Assembly (NCBI GenBank): GCA_047777415.1
Contig: JBKEEO010000001.1
Location: 124,001 to 188,000 of the forward strand
Direction: 5' to 3'
Origin: Caproicibacter sp047777415
Lineage (GTDB): Bacteria > Bacillota > Clostridia > Oscillospirales > Acutalibacteraceae
DNA: 64,000 nucleotides
Program-made: the position numbers and the translations under genes
Part shown: positions 17,836-26,118 of the stretch, piece after piece
Layout: each line of letters opens with the position of its first letter
How positions within the stretch are numbered: position 1 is the first letter of the stretch
The notes under the pieces: generated by a model
Databases searched by the model: none
What the model saw: the letters and a program-made list of their open reading frames with translations, nothing else
What the model was told of the DNA's origin: nothing

Positions 17836-17963
17836 AAAAAGAAAAAGGCCTCTGCCAGAAACAACGATTTCTGGTAAAGGTCTTGCTTTCCAAATTGCTT
17901 GGATCGGAGGCCAGATGCTTTCGCAACGGTTGTTGACCATCCAAAATTCAGCTACTCCCCTTT
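17836..17963 (-). promoter_or_regulatory. yybP-ykoY manganese riboswitch with terminator expression platform
   Basis: Read on the minus strand, the leader of the ATPase contains the conserved aptamer halves: AAAGGGGAGTAGCTG starting at 17963, then GTCAACAACCGTTGCGAAAG, GGCCTCCGATCC, and GCAAGACCTTTACC ending near 17873. AAAGG at the 5' end pairs with CCTTT (17876-17880) to close P1. The same GACCTTT strand can instead pair with the GGCC-containing arm of a hairpin at 17847-17882 (CCAGAAA/TTTCTGG core) followed by a run of T residues (17836-17846): a mutually exclusive terminator. Mn2+ binding is expected to favour the aptamer and allow readthrough. Class recognised from conserved sequence; no covariance search was run. 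Confidence 0.9.
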
Positions 17964-17994
17964 ACATGGGCATTAAGCAGTTAAGATTTGTATT

Positions 17995-18014
17995 TATAGT
18001 AACATGTAACTATA
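17995..18014. promoter_or_regulatory. 20-bp near-perfect palindrome, candidate operator
   Basis: TATAGTAACATGTAACTATA has 18 of 20 symmetric positions. It lies just upstream of the manganese riboswitch and overlaps a possible minus-strand -10 (TATAGT), and is also about 50 bp upstream of the plus-strand promoter of the AEC transporter. A repressor or activator could bind here; which gene it controls is unknown. Confidence 0.4.
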
Positions 18015-18064
18015 CCATAATAATTCTATATAAGAATTTTTCGTTTCTCCATGAAATATTTTCC

Positions 18065-18093
18065 TTGACATCAAGCAAAATGAGATTTATACT
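18065..18093 (+). promoter_or_regulatory. Promoter of the AEC transporter gene
   Basis: Perfect TTGACA at 18065-18070, 17-nt spacer, TATACT at 18088-18093, about 85 nt upstream of the start codon. Confidence 0.7.
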
Positions 18094-18178
18094 TACTGAT
18101 ATCTTATAAACTGGGTATTTTCAACTATTTTCTGTCGTATTCGAAAAGTGTTACCTAAAATCAGCAAGGAGATTGCCG

Positions 18179-19102
18179 ATGTTTTCTATATTTCTCAACG
18201 TTCTAACCAAAATAGCCATCCTGTTTCTCATGATTGCAGTAGGTTACGCCTGTGGAAAATATAATATTATCTCGGACGGCGGCGCAAAGGAGATGACCGC
18301 CGTCCTTTTCTGGATTGTTACACCTTGTCTGATTATTTCCTCGGTACAAGATGTTACCGGGAAAGTCAGCATAGAAAATTTGATTCTTTCGGGCGTACTT
18401 TCAGCTGTGTGTATTGCAGTTGCAATTGGTTTTAGCTATTTGCTCTTCCGAAAGCATTCTGCGCAGCGCAAAAATATCCTTCGTTTTGCTGTATCATATT
18501 CCAACTGCGGTTTTATGGGACTTCCTCTTGCCAGTGCGCTTTTAGGCCCGGAAGGTGTGGCATACGCCTCCATTTTCATTGCTGTTTTCAATTTGTTCGT
18601 GTGGACACATGGCGTTTCCTGCATGAAACAAAAAGCGGAATTCAGCTATCGGAAAGCATTGCTCAACCCGGGAACGGTAGGACTTGCTGTAGCATTGGGT
18701 CTGTCCATATTTTCCTACCGTCTTCCGGAAATATTTCTCTCCCCCATGCAATTTTTTTCAGGACTGAATACCCCGCTGGCCATGCTTGTAATTGGCGTTT
18801 ATATTTCTGAAGTTCCACTCAATGAACTATTTTCAGATTCAGTTTTATATTGGCTTGCGTTGGCACGTCTTCTTGTCATTCCGATGCTCTGCTTCTTTTT
18901 GTTGCTTCCCTTCCATGTGGATCAAATTGTGTTTACAACACTTTTAATCCTTATTTCAGCACCGACTGCCGCAAACTCAGTCATGTTTGCGGCGCAGTTT
19001 GGCTGCGACACAAGACTTGGATCCAAAGCAGTTGCTTTGACGACGCTGCTGTCTGCATTTACCATGCCGTTATTCCCCACATTGGTAAATTATTTTTCTT
19101 AG
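18179..19102 (+). CDS. AEC-family (auxin efflux carrier) permease
   Basis: About 307 residues, nearly all hydrophobic, ten predicted membrane segments in two five-helix halves. Motifs include IAVGYACGKYNIISDGGAKEMTAVLFWIVTPCLI near the N-terminus, SYSNCGFMGLPLASALLGPEG in the middle, and ISAPTAANSVMFAAQFG near the end, typical of bacterial AEC transporters (such as malate or malonate permeases). The substrate cannot be deduced. ATG 18179 is preferred because AAGGAG at 18166-18171 lies 7 nt upstream; a TTG at 18173 is too close to the RBS. It is a monocistronic unit. Confidence 0.88.
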   Translation: MFSIFLNVLTKIAILFLMIAVGYACGKYNIISDGGAKEMTAVLFWIVTPCLIISSVQDVTGKVSIENLILSGVLSAVCIAVAIGFSYLLFRKHSAQRKNILRFAVSYSNCGFMGLPLASALLGPEGVAYASIFIAVFNLFVWTHGVSCMKQKAEFSYRKALLNPGTVGLAVALGLSIFSYRLPEIFLSPMQFFSGLNTPLAMLVIGVYISEVPLNELFSDSVLYWLALARLLVIPMLCFFLLLPFHVDQIVFTTLLILISAPTAANSVMFAAQFGCDTRLGSKAVALTTLLSAFTMPLFPTLVNYFS

Positions 19103-19142
19103 CAAAAGCAACATGTAAAAATCTATAAAAACTCCACATCAC

Positions 19143-19211
19143 AAAGCTCATCATAGAGCAGGCGCTATCTCAGATAAGCATTTTAACGCATGCCGTGCTA
19201 TTATGAGCTTT
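19143..19211. repeat. Long imperfect inverted repeat
   Basis: AAAGCTCAT (19143-19151) and ATGAGCTTT (19203-19211) are perfect 9-bp arms, continued inward by imperfect pairing of ATAG-AGCA with TGCTAT. A second small hairpin, AAAAGTT/AACTTTT, follows at about 19242-19263. They sit between the AEC gene and the IS3-type wreck and could be a terminator or a small non-autonomous element. Confidence 0.35.
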
Positions 19212-19261
19212 AAACTACCCCTTCACCTTTTGGCACACAGAAAAGTTCATCATACAACTTT

Positions 19262-19830
19262 TTAAGATAATATCTGCTTATGGCAGGCATTCTCTAATGA
19301 GTGACTGTCACAGATTCTCGTGCCTTTGGGTCGCAATAGGATAAGGGCCTGCGGACATTTTATTGGACTATATGGCTCATCCCATTCTGAACTCAATCTT
19401 CCAAGAGATATTTTAGTTCTCGTATCCCGATACCATACCATATAAGCTTCAATCTGCTGCATAAAATTCTCTACTGTGATACCTTGCCAAGAACGGCCGT
19501 AGAACATCTCATTCTTCATTCTTCCAAAAAAAACCTTCACAAGCTGAATTGTCCGGTGAACACCCTTTCTGAGACATTGATCTGATCAATCCTGCCTTAC
19601 GGGTTCGATCTATCCAGCCTGGCCATCGGTAGTGACAGCCTCGATCTGAATGAATAATCGGATGTGAATTTTGAGAAAATGCACTGATTGCACGGTTAAT
19701 CATACGATTCACCCATTGTGCGTCCGGTTTACAGCTAATGTTCCATGCTACCGGCATACCATCACAGCAGTCAATAATGGGAACTAGATATAAGTTTCTC
19801 CGAAGATGAGGCTTTTCTTTCTGTCAGTTT
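19262..19830 (-). pseudogene. Decayed IS3-family transposase (OrfB, integrase core)
   Basis: Two overlapping frames on the minus strand read as one broken integrase core. The upstream frame gives KPHLRRNLYLVPIIDCCDGMPVAWN and then IIHSDRGCHYR and SQKGCSPDNSACEGFF; the downstream frame continues FFGRMKNEMFYGRSWQGITVENFMQQIEAYMVWYRDTRTKISLG. The switch near 19520-19540 marks a frameshift. The C-terminus is also altered after KISLGRLS. The remaining stretch up to about 20,160 carries a further degraded fragment with stops (part of the upstream reading) and no intact gene. The element is dead; no terminal repeats could be assigned. Confidence 0.75.
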
Positions 19831-20182
19831 CTCTCCGGCTCACTCATTGGATGAATGCATGAACGCCGCAGCACCTTTCCGGATGTATTTGCGCCGCCGG
19901 TTTTAACTACTTGCAGTGTTATATCGCACTTCATTTGATACCGATTGTACATCTTCTCTCAGCTCAACGCAGTGATGTAGAATGTCAAGCTTTCATTCTA
20001 TTCACCTAGCTCCTTTCTTGGGGGATTCAGTTCAACTTTTTGTACGCACCTCCTTTCGCACCTCCTTCCGTATTTTAACTCAATGATTAGGGCGAGTACA
20101 GCGCACTCAATGCCGCTCATATCCAGAATTTCTTTTTGTGTCGAACTTTTTTATCCACGTTGGTGCATATAACATCGCTTTT

Positions 20183-21064
20183 TTACAAACTCACATTGTT
20201 AAAATAATGTTCGATATCTTCCATGAAATTTTTTAAAGCTGAAGATAAGTATTTATCCTTATGGTAAATGATTCGGAATTTTCTGAAAAGCTGTAAATCG
20301 TCAATCGATAGCTGTACCACATTGGGTTCATGTAATAAGAGAGACTTTGAGAGAACAGAGACTCCTTCTCCGGACGCTACAATATTGATAATGGAATCAG
20401 AGCTGTGGCAAACCCACTTTTCCACAATCTGAATGCCGCGGCTTTTTGTCAGCTGAATGAGAAAATCGCGAGTTCCGGAACCCTCTTCCCGCAAAACACA
20501 ATCCACATGATTTAAATCGGATAAGCGAATTGATTTTTTCGTTGCAAACGGATGATTTTTCCCGCAAATCAACACCATTTCATCTTCATAAATTTCTTTT
20601 GAAATAACATCCGCAGAGTTACTCGTGCCCTCTATGATTGCAATATCGAGTGTGCCTTCCGAAATTTTTTGGATGATATTTTTCGAGTTATCTATGTAAA
20701 CACGAATACGAATTTTGGGATGCTTTTTTTCATATTGAGAAATCATACCTGCCAAAAACGAGCTTCCCACGGTCAAAGACGCTCCAACGTGCAGGCAGAG
20801 CTGTTCGGAAGCATGGTGCAAATAGTGCTCCATATCGTGGAAATTGGCAAGAATGTGTCTTGCATACTGCAAAAACTCCCGTCCCACCTCTGTTATGTAC
20901 AATTTTCTGGACAGCCGTTCAAACAGTTTTACGTGGTAGGTTTCCTCAATTTGTGCAATGGCATGACTGACTGTTGGTTGAGAGATATAGAGCTTTTTTG
21001 CAGCTTCCCCCATTCGGCCGCATTCCGCTACTGTAACAAATATTTCCAAATCTCGAATCGTCAT
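20183..21064 (-). CDS. LysR-family transcriptional regulator of the sulfite reductase locus
   Basis: 293 residues. N-terminal winged helix MTIRDLEIFVTVAECGRMGEAAKKLYISQPTVSHAIAQIEETY, then the two-lobed effector domain of periplasmic-binding-protein type (VGASLTVGSSFLAGMISQYEKKHPKIRIRV, DIAIIEGT, HPFA, VASGEGVSVLSKSLL). It resembles the CysL/CbbR side of the family. Divergent transcription from asrA with a 167-bp shared region is the classic LysR arrangement, so it probably activates asrABC; the inducer is not known. ATG 21064 has AGGAGG about 9 nt upstream. A perfect LysR-type box lies just upstream of its RBS. Confidence 0.9.
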   Translation of the reverse strand: MTIRDLEIFVTVAECGRMGEAAKKLYISQPTVSHAIAQIEETYHVKLFERLSRKLYITEVGREFLQYARHILANFHDMEHYLHHASEQLCLHVGASLTVGSSFLAGMISQYEKKHPKIRIRVYIDNSKNIIQKISEGTLDIAIIEGTSNSADVISKEIYEDEMVLICGKNHPFATKKSIRLSDLNHVDCVLREEGSGTRDFLIQLTKSRGIQIVEKWVCHSSDSIINIVASGEGVSVLSKSLLLHEPNVVQLSIDDLQLFRKFRIIYHKDKYLSSALKNFMEDIEHYFNNVSL

Positions 21065-21084
21065 TGTAACAATGCCTCCTGATA

Positions 21085-21102
21085 CATAGATAATAATCTA
21101 TG
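21085..21102. promoter_or_regulatory. LysR-type operator in the lysR-asrA intergenic region
   Basis: CATAGAT-AATA-ATCTATG is a perfect 7-bp inverted repeat with 4-nt centre and fits the LysR T-N11-A rule. It lies between the two divergent genes, close to the regulator's own start and 22 bp upstream of the predicted asrA -35 box. Confidence 0.65.
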
Positions 21103-21123
21103 AAATTATGAATATTTTAGCAT

Positions 21124-21152
21124 TTTACAAATACTAAAACAAGCGATACAAT
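21124..21152 (+). promoter_or_regulatory. Promoter of asrABC
   Basis: TTTACA at 21124-21129 and TACAAT at 21147-21152 with a 17-nt spacer, downstream of the LysR box and 80 nt before the asrA start. Confidence 0.55.
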
Positions 21153-21231
21153 CAAGATAGCCAAATAATGTTATTTTCTTCACAATAATTCGGCGATTAT
21201 CTGAAAAAACAACAGAAAGGAAGCGACCTGT

Positions 21232-22287
21232 TTGAAAGACTCAAATACCTATTGGCTCACGCAAAGTGCCTTTAATGAGCTTTTAACCAAACTTGAGAAA
21301 CAATACGACATCTACGCTCCAGTGAGAATCTTGGCCGGCGGGCGATATGCACACCAGGATTCCATTGTATATCGCCAAATTCATACATATGAAGAAATTG
21401 AATTTCGCGAGAGATCGACTTACCCGCTGAAAGAAGTGCTGACCCCGATTACTCAGACGCTTTTCTATTTTACGGATGATGAATTTCATGAGAGCAAAGC
21501 GCCGGAAAAGGATATATTAATTTTTGGCAGAGCGTGCGATATCAACTCTGTAAAGATATTGGACCAAATTTATCTTGAAAACGGTGATGTGGCGGATTCG
21601 TTTTATCAAAGAATTCGTGAGAAAGCAAAGTTTGTCCTCATGGAATGTACGGAACAGTTCGATGGTTGTTTTTGCTGCAGCGTTGGCTCCAATGTGACTG
21701 ATATGCATTCTTTGGCGGTGTCTTTTCGGGAAGATGGTGCATATGTCTCGGTCGTAGACCAGTCCATGAGCGGCTACTTTGAGCATGCGGAACCATCCGA
21801 CTATGAGATTGGATTTCCGCAGGAAAATAAACTAAAAGTTAAGTTTCCCGTCATCGACAGCATAGATTTGGTGAACAAACTAAAAGAACATAAGATGTGG
21901 GATGAATTTGATGACCGATGCATTGGCTGCGGTTCCTGCACTGTGGCCTGCAGCACATGCACCTGCTTTGAAACCACCGATATTGTGTACACACAGAATC
22001 CCCATATTGGTGAGCGCAGAAGAACTTGTTCCTCCTGCATGGTAGACGGCTTTGACCAAGTCGCCGGGGGGCATTGTTTCCGTACTAAGACCTCTGAAAA
22101 ATATCGTTATAAAATTCTTCATAAAGTTTACGGACACAACGCAAGGTTTCACACAGGACCGATGTGCGTTGGGTGTGGAAGATGCTCCGAACGTTGTCCG
22201 GAACTAATCAGTTATCCGGCTACACTCAACAAATTGTCTAAAGCAATTGAAGAAATAAAATTGGAGGAAGGTTGCACGAATGAATGA
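21232..22287 (+). CDS. asrA: Anaerobic sulfite reductase subunit A
   Basis: 351 residues. The N-terminal two thirds lack a known fold name but are typical of AsrA. The C-terminal third binds [4Fe-4S] clusters: CIGCGSCTVACSTCTCFE, SSCMVDGFDQVAGGHCFR and CVGCGRCSERCPELISYP. AsrA passes electrons between AsrB and the catalytic AsrC in cytosolic reduction of sulfite to sulfide. TTG 21232 is taken as start with AAAGGA about 10 nt upstream. The 3' end overlaps asrB by 8 nt. The operon lies divergent from a LysR gene and directly upstream of siroheme genes. Confidence 0.93.
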   Translation: MKDSNTYWLTQSAFNELLTKLEKQYDIYAPVRILAGGRYAHQDSIVYRQIHTYEEIEFRERSTYPLKEVLTPITQTLFYFTDDEFHESKAPEKDILIFGRACDINSVKILDQIYLENGDVADSFYQRIREKAKFVLMECTEQFDGCFCCSVGSNVTDMHSLAVSFREDGAYVSVVDQSMSGYFEHAEPSDYEIGFPQENKLKVKFPVIDSIDLVNKLKEHKMWDEFDDRCIGCGSCTVACSTCTCFETTDIVYTQNPHIGERRRTCSSCMVDGFDQVAGGHCFRTKTSEKYRYKILHKVYGHNARFHTGPMCVGCGRCSERCPELISYPATLNKLSKAIEEIKLEEGCTNE

Positions 22288-23080
22288 AAATCCGATGAAA
22301 CCTTTAGCAAGAAAAATTCTGGATATTCTGCCGCAAACGGAAACGGAATGGACATTCCGCATTGAAAATGATATTCCGATTCGTCACGGACAGTTTATGC
22401 AGCTTTCTTTGCCCAAAATCGGAGAAGCTCCGATTTCAATCAGCGGATTCGGTGACGGCTATGCGGATTTTACCATCCGCAAGGTTGGTAAAGTGACCGA
22501 TGAAATTTTCAACTTGAAAGTAGGCGACAAGATTTTCCTGCGGGGTTGTTATGGCAACGGGTGGCCGGTTGACCGCTTAAAAGGGAAAAATTTGGTGATA
22601 GTAGCCGGAGGCACTGGTGTTTCGCCGGTGAAAAGCCTGATACAAATGATTTATGAGAATCCGGATTTTGCAAAAGAAGTGTATCTGATTTTAGGTTTTA
22701 AAAACTCCAAAAGTATTCTGTTTACGCAAGATCTTGCAAAATGGAAAACTGCTGAACATTTTCATACGATTTATACGTTGGACAAAGAGAACATGCCCGG
22801 TTGGAACAGTGGATTGGTGACCAACTTTATTAAAGATATTCCTTTTCAGTCGTTTAACGAAAATTATGAATGCATTGTTGTGGGCCCTCCCGTTATGATG
22901 AAATTTACCGGAATGGAATTGCTAAAGCACAATGTCCCCGAAGAAAAAATTTGGATGTCCTTTGAAAGAAAAATGTCCTGTGCAATAGGCAAATGCGGAC
23001 ATTGCCGAATTGACGAAACGTATGTATGCCTGGACGGCCCGGTCTTTAACTACACGGTGGGCAAAAAACTCGTGGATTAG
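22280..23080 (+). CDS. asrB: Anaerobic sulfite reductase subunit B
   Basis: 266 residues of the ferredoxin-NADP reductase type. FAD domain with HGQFMQLSLPKIGEAPISISG, NAD-binding domain with VIVAGGTGVSPVKSLIQM and CIVVGPPVMMKFTG, and a C-terminal [2Fe-2S] motif CAIGKCGHCRIDETYVCLDGPVF, as in dihydroorotate dehydrogenase electron-transfer subunits. It takes electrons from NAD(P)H and feeds AsrA and AsrC. The start overlaps the end of asrA, indicating coupling; asrC follows after 12 nt. Confidence 0.94.
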   Translation: MNENPMKPLARKILDILPQTETEWTFRIENDIPIRHGQFMQLSLPKIGEAPISISGFGDGYADFTIRKVGKVTDEIFNLKVGDKIFLRGCYGNGWPVDRLKGKNLVIVAGGTGVSPVKSLIQMIYENPDFAKEVYLILGFKNSKSILFTQDLAKWKTAEHFHTIYTLDKENMPGWNSGLVTNFIKDIPFQSFNENYECIVVGPPVMMKFTGMELLKHNVPEEKIWMSFERKMSCAIGKCGHCRIDETYVCLDGPVFNYTVGKKLVD

Positions 23081-23092
23081 GAGGATACGATA

Positions 23093-24118
23093 GTGGTAGA
23101 AGATTGCAATATCAAACAATTAAGAAACAACTGCTTTCGTCAGTCAAAAGTTCCCGGCGAATTTATGCTGCAACTCCGCGTGCCGGGTGCCGTCATAGAT
23201 GCGAAATGGCTCGATGTCATTCAACACGTTTGTAAAACCTGGGGCAACGGCACATTCCATATCGGGATGCGCCAAACTTTAAACGCACCGGGCATCAAGG
23301 CAAAGGACATTCCTGCTGTAAACGAGTACATACGGCCGTATTTGCAGGCTATTGAGTGCGAGATGTGCGGGGTTGAAATGGACACCGAAAACGGATACCC
23401 GTATATCGGGCCCAGAAACATTATGGCTTGTATTGGAGCGAGTCACTGCATTAAAGCCAATGTCAACACACAGCATTTAGCAAGAGAATTGGAAAAAATC
23501 ATTTATCCGAATCCCTATCATATTAAGATTTCGATATCCGGCTGTCCAAACGACTGCGGAAAAGCTCATTTTCAGGATTTCGGCATCATTGGCTGCACAA
23601 AGCCCATCTACGATATTGACCGCTGCATTGGCTGCGGAGCATGCGTCAAGAAATGTGAACATGCTGCCACAAGGGTGCTTTCTCTGAACGACAAACACAA
23701 AATTGACAAAGACCCGTGCTGCTGTGTTGGCTGCGGTGAATGTGTAACCGCTTGCCCAACGGGTGCGTGGAGAAGACCCAACAAAGACTTTTATAAAATC
23801 ATCATTGGCGGAAGAACCGGAAAGCAATACCCCAGAATGGGCAAAATGTTTGCAAACTGGCTCACCGAAGAGAGTGTTCTGGCCATTATGAAAAACTGGC
23901 CGAAATTCTCTGAATGGGTGCTGGATGGAAAACCGGTTTACCTGCACGGCGGACATCTGATTGACCGCGCTGGATATCAGAAGTTTAAAGAGTTTATGCT
24001 CCAGGGCGTCAAACTGAATCCGGAAGCCATGATTGCTGAAAACATCAATTGGGCGGAAACCGAATACCGCAGCAACATTCATGTGAAACCATTGGAAAAG
24101 CATTTAACGGCAAAGTAG
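23093..24118 (+). CDS. asrC: Anaerobic sulfite reductase subunit C, siroheme catalytic subunit
   Basis: 341 residues. The nitrite/sulfite reductase half-domain carries FHIGMRQTLNAPGIKAKDI, then the coupled siroheme and [4Fe-4S] cysteines in CIGASHCIKAN (C-x5-C) and SGCPNDCGK (C-x3-C). A ferredoxin insert has CIGCGACVKKCEHA and CCVGCGECVTACPTGAW. It reduces sulfite to sulfide by six electrons without releasing intermediates. Start GTG 23093 has GGAGG 8-12 nt upstream. Siroheme demand explains the downstream tetrapyrrole operon. Confidence 0.95.
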   Translation: MVEDCNIKQLRNNCFRQSKVPGEFMLQLRVPGAVIDAKWLDVIQHVCKTWGNGTFHIGMRQTLNAPGIKAKDIPAVNEYIRPYLQAIECEMCGVEMDTENGYPYIGPRNIMACIGASHCIKANVNTQHLARELEKIIYPNPYHIKISISGCPNDCGKAHFQDFGIIGCTKPIYDIDRCIGCGACVKKCEHAATRVLSLNDKHKIDKDPCCCVGCGECVTACPTGAWRRPNKDFYKIIIGGRTGKQYPRMGKMFANWLTEESVLAIMKNWPKFSEWVLDGKPVYLHGGHLIDRAGYQKFKEFMLQGVKLNPEAMIAENINWAETEYRSNIHVKPLEKHLTAK

Positions 24119-24121
24119 AAC

Positions 24122-24149
24122 AAAGATGCCTGCCGCAGCAGGCATCTTT
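24122..24149 (+). terminator. Hairpin after asrC, weak terminator
   Basis: AAAGATGCCTGC and GCAGGCATCTTT form a perfect 12-bp stem around CGCA. Only a short T run follows, so partial readthrough into the siroheme operon is likely. Confidence 0.6.
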
Positions 24150-24199
24150 CATGCATTTATGAACCGGCCATCAGGATTTATCGGAAAGCAGGTGGAGTG

Positions 24200-24859
24200 A
24201 TGGCATATTTTCCTCTTTTTATCGACCTCTCGGCAAAAAATGTTCTGGTAGTCGGCGGGGGGGCGGTTGCAGAACGTAAAATCACAAGTCTGCTGGAGTT
24301 TGATGCCGCCATCCGAGTGGTAAGCCCAATAGCAACGCAAAAAATCCATCAACTGTCTAAGTCTTGCGCTATTACATGGCTTTCCAGGGAATATCGGAGT
24401 GATGATGTGCAGGGCTGCACTATTGTGATTGCCGCCACAGGCAGCAAAGAAATCAATCGCTGCGTCTATCAAGATGCCGTCCGCAATTCTGTTCCTGTCA
24501 ATGTAGTGGATGATCCAGAACTGTGCACATTTTATTTTCCTTCCATTGTTCGCAGAAAAGATTTTGTCGCAGGGATGACGACAAGCGGGTCTTACCCTGC
24601 GTTTTCAAAATATGCCAGACGAAAAATAGAACAATTGTTTCCGGATCCCTACGGTAATCTTCTAAAAGTCTTAAAAGAATACCGCAAACGAGTCCGGACA
24701 GAAATTCGGGAACCAGAGCTGCGCAAAACGATTTTAGAAGAATTGCTTCAAACTGGAATCACAGCGGTGGAAAGCGGGATGGATTCTCAGCATTTGACCG
24801 CTCAACTGGACAAAGTGATACTGGCAAAGCAAAAATCGGTTCATCAAAAGGAAGTGTAG
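24200..24859 (+). CDS. Precorrin-2 dehydrogenase / sirohydrochlorin ferrochelatase (CysG N-terminal / Met8p type)
   Basis: 219 residues. N-terminal Rossmann NAD-binding segment YFPLFIDLSAKNVLVVGGGAVAERK, then VIAATGSKEINR and the catalytic-Asp region VNVVDDPELCTFYFPSIVRR, VAGMTTSGSYPAFSKYARR. This family oxidises precorrin-2 to sirohydrochlorin and, in bifunctional members, inserts Fe2+ to give siroheme. Because no separate SirB chelatase is visible, a bifunctional role is likely but inferred. ATG 24200 is preferred over GTG 24197, with AGGTGG about 4 nt upstream. It opens a six-gene operon with hemA 5 nt downstream. Confidence 0.88.
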   Translation: MAYFPLFIDLSAKNVLVVGGGAVAERKITSLLEFDAAIRVVSPIATQKIHQLSKSCAITWLSREYRSDDVQGCTIVIAATGSKEINRCVYQDAVRNSVPVNVVDDPELCTFYFPSIVRRKDFVAGMTTSGSYPAFSKYARRKIEQLFPDPYGNLLKVLKEYRKRVRTEIREPELRKTILEELLQTGITAVESGMDSQHLTAQLDKVILAKQKSVHQKEV

Positions 24860-24864
24860 TAAAC

Positions 24865-26118
24865 ATGGTCATCTGTATGGCTGGAATTGATTTTAACAGA
24901 GCGGCGCTTGAGAAGCGGGAAGCATTTGCATTCACAAAATCACAGGCAAGCGCGGGAATGCAGGAACTTTATCAATACCCCGGCATAGACGGATGCATCC
25001 TGTATTCTACCTGCAACAGAACGGAACTCTGGTTGTGCACGGAGCACGCAGATTCAGATCCGATTGGTTTGCTATGTTCTCTAAAAAAATTGCCCCGCGC
25101 AAAATTTTCTAATCTGATGACACAAAGAAACGGAACAGATGCCATACAGCATCTGTTCGAGACCGCCTGCGGATTGAAATCCCGTATCTGGGGTGAAGAC
25201 CAGATCATTACACAGATTAAGGATGCGTTACAGCTTGCACTAGAGGCAGGTACCGCCGGAAAAATTCTGACCAAATTGTTTCAGCTGGCAATCACATCAG
25301 CAAAAAAAATTAAAACAGAGGTTCGTTTTTCATCCGGAAGTTCTTCCGTTGCAAAGGCCACTGTGGAAAAATGCAGGGAGTTACTGGGCGGTTCCATTGC
25401 CGGATTACATTGTTTGGTCATTGGCAGCGGCGATATGGGCCGAAAAGCTGCTCGTGAAATGGCTGCGTCGGGCGCGTCCGTCTGTATGACATTTCGACGG
25501 TATAAATATGGTATCAGTGAGATTCCAGATGGCTGTTCCGGCATTTCCTATGATGACCGTGTGCAAGAACTTCCTCGTGCCGATATCATCATCAGTGCCA
25601 CGGCCAGTCCCCACCGCACTTTGCACTTTGAACAGGTTGCCGGCCCGTGTGAAGAACACCCAAAACGCCGAATTTTTATCGATTTAGCTGTTCCTCGCGA
25701 TTTAGAACCGCAGATTGCACAGCTACCATCCTGTACGCTTTTGACCATTGATGATATTCCTTGTCGGGTTCGGTGGGAAGAAAAGAAAACAGTGGAATTA
25801 CAATGTCGAAAAATCATTGACCGATATATACAAGAATTTGAAAAACAAATGGTGGCTTGGACATCTCTCCCCCTCATTCAAGAGCTTTCGGAGAATTTTG
25901 CCCAGTCTTTTGAAAACCGGCTTTTGAAAGAATTAGACCCGTTACAACTTCCGTCCAAACGGCAGCAAACACTGAAACTTTTTGCTCGTCAATTTGCGCA
26001 GGAAAAGGTCCGTAAGGTGCTGTTTTCCTTCCGCGACTGGATGGTGGAAAACGACAACGGTTTGCCTTTGCAGAAGAGAACTCAAATGCCCGAATCAGAA
26101 GCGGAGGAAATTTCATGA
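24865..26118 (+). CDS. hemA: Glutamyl-tRNA reductase
   Basis: 417 residues. Catalytic Cys50 in LYSTCNRTELWL, the substrate motif GLKSRIWGEDQIITQIK, the NADP-binding region CLVIGSGDMGRKAAREMAASG and the C-terminal dimerisation helix. It reduces glutamyl-tRNA to glutamate-1-semialdehyde, the first step of the C5 tetrapyrrole pathway. A usual family motif in this position is GLxSxVxGExQI; here the central residues read SRIWGED, a modest deviation also seen in clostridial versions. Overlaps hemC by ATGA at 26115-26118. Confidence 0.93.
   Translation: MVICMAGIDFNRAALEKREAFAFTKSQASAGMQELYQYPGIDGCILYSTCNRTELWLCTEHADSDPIGLLCSLKKLPRAKFSNLMTQRNGTDAIQHLFETACGLKSRIWGEDQIITQIKDALQLALEAGTAGKILTKLFQLAITSAKKIKTEVRFSSGSSSVAKATVEKCRELLGGSIAGLHCLVIGSGDMGRKAAREMAASGASVCMTFRRYKYGISEIPDGCSGISYDDRVQELPRADIIISATASPHRTLHFEQVAGPCEEHPKRRIFIDLAVPRDLEPQIAQLPSCTLLTIDDIPCRVRWEEKKTVELQCRKIIDRYIQEFEKQMVAWTSLPLIQELSENFAQSFENRLLKELDPLQLPSKRQQTLKLFARQFAQEKVRKVLFSFRDWMVENDNGLPLQKRTQMPESEAEEIS

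Noticed and set aside
21065..21231. Possible riboswitch upstream of asrA
   Set aside because: The gap is short and explained by LysR box, promoter and RBS.
23477..24103. 208-residue minus-strand frame opposite asrC
   Set aside because: Antisense shadow of the siroheme subunit.
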